Assembly (NCBI RefSeq): GCF_022662305.1
Contig: NZ_JAKNQH010000001.1
Span: forward strand, 186,001 to 250,000
Length of the DNA: 64,000 nucleotides
Direction: 5' to 3'
From: Sphingomonas sp. BAUL-RG-20F-R05-02
GTDB lineage: Bacteria > Pseudomonadota > Alphaproteobacteria > Sphingomonadales > Sphingomonadaceae
A model generated the notes under the pieces. It did no database searches. It was not told where the DNA came from and saw nothing but the letters and a program-made list of their open reading frames with translations. This document shows, piece after piece, positions 24,544-33,178 of the stretch (its first letter is position 1; the number at the start of each line of letters is the position of its first letter). A program made the translations under genes and the position numbers.

Positions 24544-25379
24544 GCGCGCTTGATCCAATAGCCGATCGCCGCGCCGGCGGCGAGCCGCGCCGCCTCGCTT
24601 TTGGTGTGATGTACGCGTTCGGCAAGCGGATCGCGCGTCTTCACACGCCGTGTGAGGTCCTCGGCCAAACGCTGGATGATCGCCACCTCCATGCCGAGCC
24701 GCCGGTCGCGGATGCCGCGCGCAAACCGGGCCGATCGCGCCAGCAGGTCCAGCGTCCTGTCGCCGAGATCGACGATCGTGTCGTGCAGGGCAGGGGTGGA
24801 GGCGTCCCGCCCGAGATCGGTCACATCGCCGCCGCGCTCGGATAACGCGGCGAGCGGTACGTACACCCGGCCGATCGTGCGATAATCCTTCCCGCAATCC
24901 TGCAGGTGATTGATGATCTGCAAGGCTGCACACAGCGCATCGTTCGCTGGCCACAGGCTGCGATCCTCGCCATGCACGTCGAGCACGTAGCGACCGACCG
25001 GCATCGCCGAATAGCGGCAATAGTCGATCAGATCGTCCCACGTCTGGTAGCGGTCGATCGTACAGTCGCGCTCGAACGCGGTGAGCAGATCGAGCGCATG
25101 AACCGGATCGAGTCCGCGGGCCGCCATGACGTCACGCAGGGCTGCCGACGGCGCATCGGCATCGCTCGTCCCCGTCACGGTCTCCCGCATCGCGGCGAGC
25201 AGCGTCAGCTTCTCGTCGGCACTCGCGCCAGGATTGTCGGCCACGTCGTCGGCGGCGCGGGCGAAACGGTAGAACGCCATGATCGGCGCGCGATGTTCCT
25301 TCTTGAGCAGCACGGAGGCGACGGGGAAGTTCTCGTCCTTATGCCCCTTGCCCGAGGCGAGTTCGGCGGCCCCGGTCAT
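24540..25379 (-). CDS. hpnC: Hydroxysqualene synthase HpnC
   Basis: 279 aa, squalene/phytoene synthase family. Starts with KGHKDENFPVASVLLKKEHR, the HpnC-type N-terminus, then FYRFARAADDVADNPGAS as the first acid motif. The second region reads LQIINHLQDCGKDYRTIGRVYVP, in which the canonical D-x-x-x-D is present as DCGKD. HpnC converts presqualene diphosphate to hydroxysqualene. ATGA overlaps at both ends (with hpnB upstream and hpnD downstream). A much longer reading towards 25964 is antiparallel overlap with hpnB and is not used. Confidence 0.92.
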   Translation of the reverse strand: MTGAAELASGKGHKDENFPVASVLLKKEHRAPIMAFYRFARAADDVADNPGASADEKLTLLAAMRETVTGTSDADAPSAALRDVMAARGLDPVHALDLLTAFERDCTIDRYQTWDDLIDYCRYSAMPVGRYVLDVHGEDRSLWPANDALCAALQIINHLQDCGKDYRTIGRVYVPLAALSERGGDVTDLGRDASTPALHDTIVDLGDRTLDLLARSARFARGIRDRRLGMEVAIIQRLAEDLTRRVKTRDPLAERVHHTKSEAARLAAGAAIGYWIKRA

Positions 25380-26503
25380 GCGTGGAGATCCGCCTGTGCG
25401 CGGCCCTTCCACATGCCGCCACGTCCGCGTGCGTGCTGCCACGCCGACAGCAGGGTGCAGGCGGCGTAGAAGCTCGCGATCGCCGGCAGCGCCACGCCCC
25501 ATGCGGGCGAACGGCGGTAGAAACGCAGCATCGGTTGAAACAGGATCGCCATCGAAATCCAAGCCGTTAACCCAAGCGCCTGCGCATAGCCGCGTGCGAA
25601 CACCGCAAGCAATGGCGGCGCGAGGTAGGTGAGCGCGAGGCCAAGCGTGGTGCCGACGAGCAGCACCGGCGAGTAGCGCAATTGCGCATAGGCCGATCGC
25701 GAGATCATCGCCGCGACCGATGCGGTCGTGTCGTACACCCGCACGCTGCGCGAGCGGCTGGTCAGCCCGAGCCAGATGTCGCCATGCCGCTTCATCAGCG
25801 CACCGAATGCGCAATCGTCGATCAGCGCGCCCCGCACCGCCGCGATCCCGCCGGCGGCCTCCAGCGCGGCACGCTCGACCAGCATCACGCCGCCCGCCGC
25901 CCCGCCGAGACCACGGCCACGCCGGTTCACCGTGCCGAACGGGTACAGCATCTGGAAGAACCACACGAACGCCGGGATCAGCGCGCGTTCGGCCAGACTG
26001 ACGCAGCGCAACCGCGCCATCAGCGACACCAGCACGCGACGATCGCCGGTCGCGCGCGCGACGAGGCTGCGCAGCGTGTCCGCGTCATGCGCGATGTCTG
26101 CGTCGGTGAGCAGCAGGTAATCGGCATCGCCCGCCGCCGCGATGCCTTGCGACACCGCCCACAGCTTTCCCGTCCAGCCGCGTGCGAGCGGCGCACCGGG
26201 CAGGATCGTCAGTCGCCCCGGCCGCGTCGCGGCGGCGCGCGCGATGTTGGCGGTGTTGTCGCTGCTGCCGTCATCGACCAGGATGATACGGAAGTCGCCG
26301 GGATAGTCCTGCGTAACGAGGCTGCCGATCGACTGCGCGATCACCTCCGCCTCGTCGCGCGCCGGCACCACCGCCACCACCGAGGGCCAGCGCGCCGGCT
26401 CGGCAAGCGGCAGCGTGTCCCGCTCGCGCGCCAGCCAGAACCCGTCGCGGCCGAGCGCTATGCCCAACCAGATCGCTACGGTCAGCAACCCCAGCCAGAT
26501 CAC
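25376..26503 (-). CDS. hpnB: HpnB glycosyltransferase (family 2, hopanoid-associated)
   Basis: 375 aa. One N-terminal membrane helix (IWLGLLTVAIWLGIALG), a GT-A catalytic domain with VVAVVPARDEAEVI, LVDDGSSDNT and LLLTDADIAHD (DxD-like), then C-terminal hydrophobic helices (VLLVGTTLGLALTYLAPPLLAVF). Membrane-bound, cytoplasmic active site. The acceptor in hopanoid metabolism is not established. GTG start overlaps the hpnA stop. Member of the hpnABCDEFG operon. Confidence 0.9.
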   Translation of the reverse strand: MIWLGLLTVAIWLGIALGRDGFWLARERDTLPLAEPARWPSVVAVVPARDEAEVIAQSIGSLVTQDYPGDFRIILVDDGSSDNTANIARAAATRPGRLTILPGAPLARGWTGKLWAVSQGIAAAGDADYLLLTDADIAHDADTLRSLVARATGDRRVLVSLMARLRCVSLAERALIPAFVWFFQMLYPFGTVNRRGRGLGGAAGGVMLVERAALEAAGGIAAVRGALIDDCAFGALMKRHGDIWLGLTSRSRSVRVYDTTASVAAMISRSAYAQLRYSPVLLVGTTLGLALTYLAPPLLAVFARGYAQALGLTAWISMAILFQPMLRFYRRSPAWGVALPAIASFYAACTLLSAWQHARGRGGMWKGRAQADLHA

Positions 26504-27495
26504 CGGATCATCCCGGCATGACGGAACCAGTCGATCGCGTCGCGCAGCGCTTCGACGTGCGGCCGTGCGCGGTAGCCGAGTTCGGCTTCGGCCTTCGCGC
26601 TGGAATAATACATCGCATGGCCGGCCATCTTGAGCGAGTCGATCGTCAGGAACGGTTCCTTGCCGGTCACCCGCGCAAGCTGTTCGTTCACCCACGCCAG
26701 CGGGTACAGCGGCGCGCGCGGCAATGCTACGGTCGGGGCCTTGCGCCCGACCAGCGCGGCGATCTCGCCCATCATCGTGCCGAGCGATACGTCCTGCCCG
26801 CCGAGGATGTAGCGCTCGGCCGTGCGGCCCTTCGCCATCGCGCGCAGATGCCCGTCCGCCACGTCATCGACATGGACGAGGTTGAGCCCGCTATCGACAT
26901 AGGCCGGCATCTTGCCCGATGCCGCCTCGACGATGATCCGCCCGGTCGGTGTCGGCCGCACGTCGCGCGGACCGATTGGCGTGGAAGGATTGACGATCAC
27001 CACCGGCAGCCCCTCCGCGGCCATCGCCTCGACCAGCCGTTCCGCCACCACCTTGCTGCGCTTGTACGCGCCGACCGCCTGATCCGGTCTGGCCGGGCGC
27101 GTCTCGTCGGATGGGCGCGCCGGGTCGGGCAGGAGGGTGGCGACGCTGCTGGTGTAGACGATCCGCTCCACCCCGGCATCCCGTGCCGCCGCCATCACGT
27201 TGCGTGTGCTGGCGAGGTTGTTGCGGACGATCTCCTCCGGGTCCGGCGCCCAGATGCGATAGTCGGCGGCGACGTGGAACAGGTGGCGCACGCCTGTCAT
27301 TGCGCGGCGCATTGCCGCGAGGTCGCGCGCGTCACCCTCGACCAACTCGCCCGGAAAATCGACGAGATTGGCGCGCGGGCTGCTCGCGCGCACCAGCCCG
27401 CGCACGTGACGTCCCTCGGCCGCGAGCCGCCGCGCGACGGCCGAGCCGACGAACCCCGACACGCCCGTGACGAGAACCAGATCGCTGCTGTCCAT
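26500..27495 (-). CDS. hpnA: HpnA hopanoid-associated sugar epimerase (extended SDR)
   Basis: 331 aa NAD-dependent epimerase/dehydratase fold: nucleotide-binding TGVSGFVGSAVARRL at the N-terminus, catalytic TSSVATL (Ser) and YKRSK (Tyr and Lys) in mid-sequence, and the substrate-binding NLVHVDDVADGHL. It resembles dihydroflavonol-4-reductase-type enzymes. Its exact reaction in hopanoid side-chain synthesis is unsettled. First gene of the minus-strand operon; divergent from hpnI with 137 bp between, which must hold both promoters. ATG start, no better upstream candidate. Confidence 0.92.
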   Translation of the reverse strand: MDSSDLVLVTGVSGFVGSAVARRLAAEGRHVRGLVRASSPRANLVDFPGELVEGDARDLAAMRRAMTGVRHLFHVAADYRIWAPDPEEIVRNNLASTRNVMAAARDAGVERIVYTSSVATLLPDPARPSDETRPARPDQAVGAYKRSKVVAERLVEAMAAEGLPVVIVNPSTPIGPRDVRPTPTGRIIVEAASGKMPAYVDSGLNLVHVDDVADGHLRAMAKGRTAERYILGGQDVSLGTMMGEIAALVGRKAPTVALPRAPLYPLAWVNEQLARVTGKEPFLTIDSLKMAGHAMYYSSAKAEAELGYRARPHVEALRDAIDWFRHAGMIR

Positions 27496-27632
27496 CCGCG
27501 CCCCTTTACCGAAAGTCGTGGCGGAAGGAAGGCAGGTCTGGCGACGGCCCGGGCGGTGAAGCGTGCCTGACGGAGAGATGACGTTTTCGACACGTCCGCT
27601 CCGCGCTGTTTCAACCGATCCGAAACGGCTCT

Positions 27633-28796
27633 ATGGGCGCAGGCATGGCGATGCTCGCGGAACTGGTCGGATCGGTGGCGCTCACGCTGGCGGGGGTCAG
27701 CATCGTCTGGACGTTCGCCGCGACGATCGTGCTCCGCCGCTATTTCGCGCGTCCCGCACCGCTTGCCGCGACGCGGGGCGGCGTCACGATCCTCAAACCG
27801 CTCCACGGCGCTGAGCCGCGTCTGTTCGACAATCTCGCCAGCTTCCTGATGCAATCGCATGGCGGGCCGGTGCAGATGGTGTGCGGCGTGCAACGCGCCG
27901 ACGATCCGGCGATCGCGGTGGTCGAGGCGCTGCGCCGCCGCTTCCCGAACGCGACGATCGACCTGATTCTGGATGGCACTCGCCACGGATCGAGTGGCAA
28001 GATCTCCAACCTCGTCAACATGGAGCCGCACATCCGTCACCCGGTGGTGATGCTCAGCGACAGCGACATCGCGGTCGGGCGGGATTATGTCGCGCAACTG
28101 CTTGCCGCGCTCGATGCGCCCGGAGTCGGGATCGCCACCTGTGCCTATCACGGGCGAGGGGATGCCGGTTTCTGGTCGCGCCTTGGCGCTGCCGGTACCG
28201 ACTGGCAGTTCCTCCCGGGGCTGACCTTCGGTGTCGTCAACCAATTGGCCAGCCCGTGTATGGGTTCGACCATCGCGATGCGTCGCGACACGCTGGCGCG
28301 GATCGGTGGCTTCGCCCGTTTCGCCGACGTCCTGGCGGACGATTATGCGATCGGCGCGGCGGTGCGCGGCCTCGGCTTGTCCGTAGTGATGCCGCCGCTG
28401 TTGGTCAGCCACGCATTCGACGAACGCTCGGCACGCGCGCTGTGGCGGCACGAGTTGCGCTGGGGGGTGACGGTGCGTGATCTGGCGTTTTGCTCCTATC
28501 TCGGCATGATCGTCGGATTTCCCCTACCGGTGGCGCTGTTTGCCGCATTGTGGTGGCCGGCAGCCGGCATCATTTTCGCGATAGCCGCGCTCGCCGTCCG
28601 CCTTTTCGCCGCAATTTCGGCCGAACGGGTTGCCGGTGCGCGGCCCGCGCCGCTCTGGGTGTTGCCGTTGCGCGACATCTTCGGATTCGCGGTGTTTTGC
28701 GCCAGCTTCTTCGTCCGCTCGGTTGATTGGCGCGGCGCGACGCTTAGAATAAGACCAAACGGCCACATCGCTGCGGCCCCGGAGACTTCACCATGA
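27633..28796 (+). CDS. hpnI: HpnI hopanoid glycosyltransferase
   Basis: 387 aa, ceramide-glucosyltransferase-like (GT21). N-terminal helix, then GVTILKPLHGAEP, LSDSDIAVGRDYV (DxD), VLADDYAIGAAV (catalytic D) and RHELRW (R/Q-x-x-R-W), followed by C-terminal membrane helices. HpnI attaches N-acetylglucosamine to bacteriohopanetetrol. HpnK then deacetylates and HpnJ converts the sugar. The stop overlaps the hpnJ ATG. Starts at the first of three close in-frame ATGs; the second and third are equally possible. Confidence 0.93.
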   Translation: MGAGMAMLAELVGSVALTLAGVSIVWTFAATIVLRRYFARPAPLAATRGGVTILKPLHGAEPRLFDNLASFLMQSHGGPVQMVCGVQRADDPAIAVVEALRRRFPNATIDLILDGTRHGSSGKISNLVNMEPHIRHPVVMLSDSDIAVGRDYVAQLLAALDAPGVGIATCAYHGRGDAGFWSRLGAAGTDWQFLPGLTFGVVNQLASPCMGSTIAMRRDTLARIGGFARFADVLADDYAIGAAVRGLGLSVVMPPLLVSHAFDERSARALWRHELRWGVTVRDLAFCSYLGMIVGFPLPVALFAALWWPAAGIIFAIAALAVRLFAAISAERVAGARPAPLWVLPLRDIFGFAVFCASFFVRSVDWRGATLRIRPNGHIAAAPETSP

Positions 28797-30238
28797 TGCG
28801 TTCGCTTTTCCTGCAAGGCCCCTCGTTCGACGGTTACGACGGCGGCGCCGGTGCGCGCTATCAGATGAAGCGCGAGGTCAAGTCGTTCTGGTATCCGACC
28901 TGGCTCGCGCAGCCCGCCGCCATGGTGCCCGGCTCGAAGCTGATCGACGCGCCCGCGCACGACCAGTCGTGGGACGACATCAAGCACGAGGTCGACGGCA
29001 TGGAGCTGATCGTGCTCCACACCTCGACGCCCAGCTTCGCGCAGGACGTGAAGTGCGCCGAGTTGATCCGCGCACGCAACCCGCAGGCGCTGATCGGGCT
29101 GGTCGGAGCGAAGGTCGCGGTCGAGCCGGACAAGAGCCTTGCCGCAACCGCTGCCGTGGATTTCGTTGCGCGCGAGGAATACGATTTCACGATCCTCGAA
29201 ATCGCGCAGGGCAAGCCGCTCGCCGAGGTCGACGGGATCACCTGGCGCGCGCCGGACGGTTCGTTCGTCCACAACAAGAACCGCGCGATGATCGAGGATA
29301 TGGATGTCCTGCCGATGGTTTCGCCGATCTACAAGCGCGACCTTCAGATCGAGAAATATTTCGGCGGCTATCTCAAGCATCCGTACGTCAGCTTCTACAC
29401 CGGCCGTGGCTGCAAGAGCCGCTGCACCTTCTGCCTTTGGCCGCAGACCATCGGTGGTCACAACTACCGTGGCCGGTCGGTCGCCAAGGTGGTCGAGGAA
29501 GTGAAGTACATCATGGAGAACATCCCCGAGACCAAGGAGATCTTCTTCGACGATGACACGCTGACCGACATTCACTCGCGCGTCGAGGAAATCGCCATTG
29601 CGCTCGGGGAGCTCGGCTTCGGCAAGCCCGGCTTCCCAATGACGTGGAGCTGCAACGCCAAGGCAAACGTGCCGCGTAAGACCTTGGAAATCCTAAAGGC
29701 CAACGGCCTGCGGCTGCTACTGGTCGGTTACGAGAGCGGCAACCAGCAGATCCTCCATAACATCAAGAAGGGCCTGCGCGTCGACGTCGCCAAGCAGTTC
29801 ACCAAGGATTGCCACGAACTCGGTATCGTCATCCACGGCACCTTCATCCTCGGCCTGCCCGGCGAAACGGAGGAAACGATCGAGGAGACGATCAACTACG
29901 CCAAGGAGATCAACCCGCACACCATCCAGGTATCGCTGGCGGCGCCCTATCCCGGCACCTTCCTCTACAAGCAGGCGACCGAGAACGGGTGGTTCGACAA
30001 CAGCAACAGCCTGTTGACCGACGACGGCAACCAGATCGCGCAATTGTCCTACCCGCACCTGCATGCGAAGGTGATCTTCGAGAAGGTGGAGGAGTTCTAC
30101 AAGCGGTTCTACTTCCGCCCGTCCAAGATCGGCTCGATCGTGTGGGAAATGCTGCGCGACTGGGATATGATGAAGCGTCGCCTGCGTGAAGGTGTCGAGT
30201 TCTTCGACTTCCTGCGCCGTCGCAAAGAGGCCGCGTAA
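28793..30238 (+). CDS. hpnJ: HpnJ radical SAM enzyme (cyclitol ether formation)
   Basis: 481 aa. A B12-binding-like N-terminal half (about 1-190, LIGLVGAKVAVEPD) precedes the radical-SAM domain with C207-x3-C211-x2-C214 (RGCKSRCTFCLW) and FILGLPGETEETIEET. HpnJ contracts the glucosaminyl headgroup made by HpnI/HpnK into the cyclitol ether of bacteriohopanetetrol. It begins ATGATG within the hpnI stop (ATGA). A 64-aa gene separates it from hpnK. Confidence 0.95.
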   Translation: MMRSLFLQGPSFDGYDGGAGARYQMKREVKSFWYPTWLAQPAAMVPGSKLIDAPAHDQSWDDIKHEVDGMELIVLHTSTPSFAQDVKCAELIRARNPQALIGLVGAKVAVEPDKSLAATAAVDFVAREEYDFTILEIAQGKPLAEVDGITWRAPDGSFVHNKNRAMIEDMDVLPMVSPIYKRDLQIEKYFGGYLKHPYVSFYTGRGCKSRCTFCLWPQTIGGHNYRGRSVAKVVEEVKYIMENIPETKEIFFDDDTLTDIHSRVEEIAIALGELGFGKPGFPMTWSCNAKANVPRKTLEILKANGLRLLLVGYESGNQQILHNIKKGLRVDVAKQFTKDCHELGIVIHGTFILGLPGETEETIEETINYAKEINPHTIQVSLAAPYPGTFLYKQATENGWFDNSNSLLTDDGNQIAQLSYPHLHAKVIFEKVEEFYKRFYFRPSKIGSIVWEMLRDWDMMKRRLREGVEFFDFLRRRKEAA

Positions 30239-30253
30239 GGGTCTGGTATCGCT

Positions 30254-30448
30254 ATGAGTGCTGCGGAAATGACGGTGAACGAACGGCTCGCGGCACGCGG
30301 GCTTTTCGAGGATTGGGAACGCGCGGTGCGCGGGAAAGACCGCGCGACCATGACGTTGCTGTTGCGGCGGATCGGCATACCAAATGCGCCGCGCGTAGCC
30401 GATGTCGTTCTCGCCGACCCGGCATTCTACGGCTTCGATCCGGTCTGA
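30254..30448 (+). CDS. Small conserved-looking protein in the hpn operon
   Basis: 64 aa, ATG start 15 nt after hpnJ and ending 9 nt before hpnK, so it fits exactly in the operon with no other reading frame competing. Composition is protein-like (ERLAARGLFEDWERAVRGKD; RIGIPNAPRVADVVLADP), mostly helical and soluble, with no signal peptide or membrane segment. I do not recognise a family. Its placement between HpnJ and HpnK suggests a helper of hopanoid headgroup assembly, but that is inference from position only. Confidence 0.65.
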   Translation: MSAAEMTVNERLAARGLFEDWERAVRGKDRATMTLLLRRIGIPNAPRVADVVLADPAFYGFDPV

Positions 30449-30457
30449 GGCGCGAAC

Positions 30458-31282
30458 GTGCGCACGGTCATCATCAACGCCGACGATTTCGGCGTGTCGA
30501 TCCCGGTCAACGAAGCGGTCGAGCAGGCGCATCGTAACGGCATCCTCACCACGACCAGCCTGATGGTGACGGGCGAGGCGTGCGCCGACGCGGTCGCGCG
30601 GGCGCGCACGATGCCGACGCTGGGCGTGGGGTTGCACATCGCGCTTGCAGAGGTGCCGCCGGCGCTACCGCCCGAGCGTATCCCCGATCTTGTCGATGCG
30701 GACGGCAAGTTCCGTATCGAAGCGCTCGGCACCAGCATCGCGATTCTGCTGCGGCCGGCGGTGCGACGCCAACTCACCGCCGAGATCGAGGCGCAGTTCG
30801 GTTTGTTCCATGCAACCGGCCTGCCGCTCGATCACGTCGATTCGCACAAGCATATGCACATGCATCCGGTGATCGCCTCCACCGTGATCGCGGTGGGTAA
30901 ACGCTTCGGCATGCGCGCGGGCCGCGCGCCGACCGAGCCGCGCGCGGTGATCCGCAAGGTCGAGACGGTGAAAGGCGTCGACATCGCAGCCCCGTTCGCG
31001 CGCAGCGTCCGCGCCAAGCTGCGCCGCGCCGGCATGGCCGCGCCAGATCATGTGTTCGGCCTCGCCTGGTCTGGCGCCATGACGCGTACGCGCGTGCGTG
31101 GCATCCTCGAACATCTACCCGAGGGCACCAGCGAGATCTATCTGCACCCGGCCACCGGCGATTATGCGCTGGCAGCACCGGGCTATAAGTATCAGGATGA
31201 ATTGGCGGCTTTGCTCGATCCAGTCGCGCGCGAGATCATCGTGCGGGACCGGATCAAACTGGCGCGGTTCGCCGAGCTGTGA
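30458..31282 (+). CDS. hpnK: HpnK hopanoid deacetylase (YdjC/ChbG family)
   Basis: 274 aa, GTG start. The YdjC-type metal-dependent deacetylase motifs are clear: INADDFGVS near the N-terminus (catalytic/metal Asp pair), GVGLHIAL and DSHKHMHMHP (metal His ligands). HpnK removes the acetyl group from the N-acetylglucosaminyl hopanoid made by HpnI. Same strand and spacing as hpnI-hpnJ. The next gene follows after 16 nt. Confidence 0.93.
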   Translation: MRTVIINADDFGVSIPVNEAVEQAHRNGILTTTSLMVTGEACADAVARARTMPTLGVGLHIALAEVPPALPPERIPDLVDADGKFRIEALGTSIAILLRPAVRRQLTAEIEAQFGLFHATGLPLDHVDSHKHMHMHPVIASTVIAVGKRFGMRAGRAPTEPRAVIRKVETVKGVDIAAPFARSVRAKLRRAGMAAPDHVFGLAWSGAMTRTRVRGILEHLPEGTSEIYLHPATGDYALAAPGYKYQDELAALLDPVAREIIVRDRIKLARFAEL

Positions 31283-31298
31283 AACGGAACAAACTTCG

Positions 31299-32192
31299 AT
31301 GAATTACATCCCCGGCAAAATCGAAGCCGCCGGCCCGCCTCCGGGCATGCGCGTGCCGCTCGGCAGCGAGGCGCACAAGATCCTGCTGTGCCGCGCGCTG
31401 CTCGACACGCACGACCCGTACACGCCCGCGCTGATCGACTGGCCCGACTTGGAGGAGGAAACCCGCCAGAAGATTGTCTCCCTGCCGATCTGGGACATGG
31501 CGGTGCAAACGGAGGGCCGCACCGGCCTGTTCGTGCAGACCTTCGCCGATTTCGTAACCGATCACGAATTGAAGACCGCGCTCGAGATGGACGCGTTCGA
31601 GGAGAAGCGGCACAAGATCGTGCTTGCGGACATGGTCCAGCATTACGGCATCGTGCTCGAACCCGAACCGCCGTACATCAAGCCCAAGGATGCCGAATGG
31701 GCCTTCATGCGCTCGGGTTTCTCGGAATGTATCGACAGTTTCTTCGGCTTCGGGTTGTTCAAGATCGCCAAGGACACTGGCTTCTTCCCGCCCGAACTGA
31801 TCGACACGTTTGAACCGGTGATGCGCGAGGAGGGGCGGCACATCCTGTTCTTCGTCAACTGGGTGGCGTGGTGGCGGCGCAACATGCCGTGGTGGCGGCG
31901 ACCCTATTTCGAACTGAAGGTCTGGGCGGTGTGGGTGTTCCTGTTCTGGGAGCGGATCGACATGGCCAAGGGCATGGGCGACAGCACCAAGGCGCAGGAG
32001 AACAACTTCACGCTCAACGGCTCTAAGGACCTGGGCGTGGAGGTCAGCTTCCCCGAGCTGGCTGCGATCTGCTTGTCCGAGAACGACCGTCGGCTGGCAC
32101 CTTATGACGCGCGGCTGATCCGTCCCAAGTTCGTGCCCGGAATGATCCGGCTGGTGTTGCGCTTCATGCGGAAGACCCCGGCGGCGGCATGA
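31299..32192 (+). CDS. Ferritin-like (putative di-iron) protein in the hopanoid operon
   Basis: 297 aa. Two ExxH motifs, E102-x-x-H105 (EEKRH) and E178-x-x-H181 (EEGRH), sit 76 residues apart on predicted long helices, the pattern of ferritin-like di-iron carboxylate proteins. The second runs into a hydrophobic/Trp-rich stretch (ILFFVNWVAWWRRNMPWWRRPYF), followed by VWAVWVFLFWERID, suggesting membrane contact. Start at ATG 31299; the larger frame upstream is hpnK shadow. The stop overlaps the hpnL ATG, so it belongs to the operon. A di-iron oxidase or hydroxylase acting on hopanoids would fit the context, but substrate and activity are inference. Confidence 0.75.
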   Translation: MNYIPGKIEAAGPPPGMRVPLGSEAHKILLCRALLDTHDPYTPALIDWPDLEEETRQKIVSLPIWDMAVQTEGRTGLFVQTFADFVTDHELKTALEMDAFEEKRHKIVLADMVQHYGIVLEPEPPYIKPKDAEWAFMRSGFSECIDSFFGFGLFKIAKDTGFFPPELIDTFEPVMREEGRHILFFVNWVAWWRRNMPWWRRPYFELKVWAVWVFLFWERIDMAKGMGDSTKAQENNFTLNGSKDLGVEVSFPELAAICLSENDRRLAPYDARLIRPKFVPGMIRLVLRFMRKTPAAA

Positions 32193-33178
32193 ACCGCTTT
32201 GCCCGCGCCGGGCTGCTGGCGGCGACCCTGGCGGGTATCGGCGTCGCGGCCTGGACGGTCGATGCGGTCGGCGCGCGGCACGTATTCGCCGCGATGACGG
32301 CGATCGGCTGGGTAGGCATGGCGGCGTTTCTGCTGTGCTCGTTCGGCGTTTTGTTGCTCCTTGGGGGCGCGTGGCTGGCCTGTGCGCCGGGCGAGCCGCT
32401 GCGCCGGCTGCCGCTGTTCATCTGGGCGCGCACCGCGCGCGAGGCGGCGACCGACGTGCTGCCGTTCTCGCAACTCGGCGGGCTGGTCGTCGGCGCACGC
32501 ACGCTCGGCGCGCGCGGAGTGCGGGATTCGGTGGTCTATGCGTCGATGGTCGCCGACATGACGACGGAGATGGCCGCGCAACTGCTGTTTACGATCGGCG
32601 GCGTCGCAACCTTGCTGGCGATGCTCACGGCGGGGCCGGAAACGGCGCGGATCGCGCCGCTTGCGATCGGCGGGCTGGGTGTGATGGCGCTGCTGATGAT
32701 CGTGTTCGTCGCCGGGCAGCGGCCGGTGTTGCGGCTGGTCGGTGCGATCGCGGCCCGCATGATTCCCGGTTCTGCCGAGGCGGTCGGCGCGGTGCGGGTG
32801 CAGCTTGACGCGGTGTATCGCCAGCCCCGTCGCATTCTGATCGCGTTCCTGCTCAATCTCGCCGCCTGGCTTGCCAGCGCGGCAAGTGCGTGGGTGGCGC
32901 TGTGGTTCATGGGCTCGCACCTGCCGCTGTGGGCGGTGCTGGCGATCGAGGCGCTGATCTTCACCTTGCGCAGCGTCGCTTTCGCGGTGCCCGGTGCAAT
33001 CGGCATCCAGGAGGCGGCCTACGCGCTGATCGGTCCGATATTCGGTCTTCCGCCGACCACCGCACTGGCATTGTCGCTGCTCAAGCGCGCGCGCGACTTG
33101 ATGATCGGGGTGCCGGCGATCGTTCTGTGGCAGGCAGGCGAGGTCGGTGCTCTCGTCGCGAAACGCCGCACCGCATGA
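32189..33178 (+). CDS. hpnL: HpnL hopanoid-associated membrane protein
   Basis: 329 aa with 7-8 hydrophobic helices and the lysylphosphatidylglycerol-synthase-transmembrane-like fold: LPFSQLGGLVVGARTLGARG, SMVADMTTEMAAQLLF and SVAFAVPGAIGIQEAAYALIG, the last typical of HpnL. Inner membrane. Suggested by the family to help move or retain hopanoids; no enzymatic motif. ATGA overlaps with the ferritin-like gene before it and the membrane protein gene after it. Confidence 0.9.
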   Translation: MNRFARAGLLAATLAGIGVAAWTVDAVGARHVFAAMTAIGWVGMAAFLLCSFGVLLLLGGAWLACAPGEPLRRLPLFIWARTAREAATDVLPFSQLGGLVVGARTLGARGVRDSVVYASMVADMTTEMAAQLLFTIGGVATLLAMLTAGPETARIAPLAIGGLGVMALLMIVFVAGQRPVLRLVGAIAARMIPGSAEAVGAVRVQLDAVYRQPRRILIAFLLNLAAWLASAASAWVALWFMGSHLPLWAVLAIEALIFTLRSVAFAVPGAIGIQEAAYALIGPIFGLPPTTALALSLLKRARDLMIGVPAIVLWQAGEVGALVAKRRTA

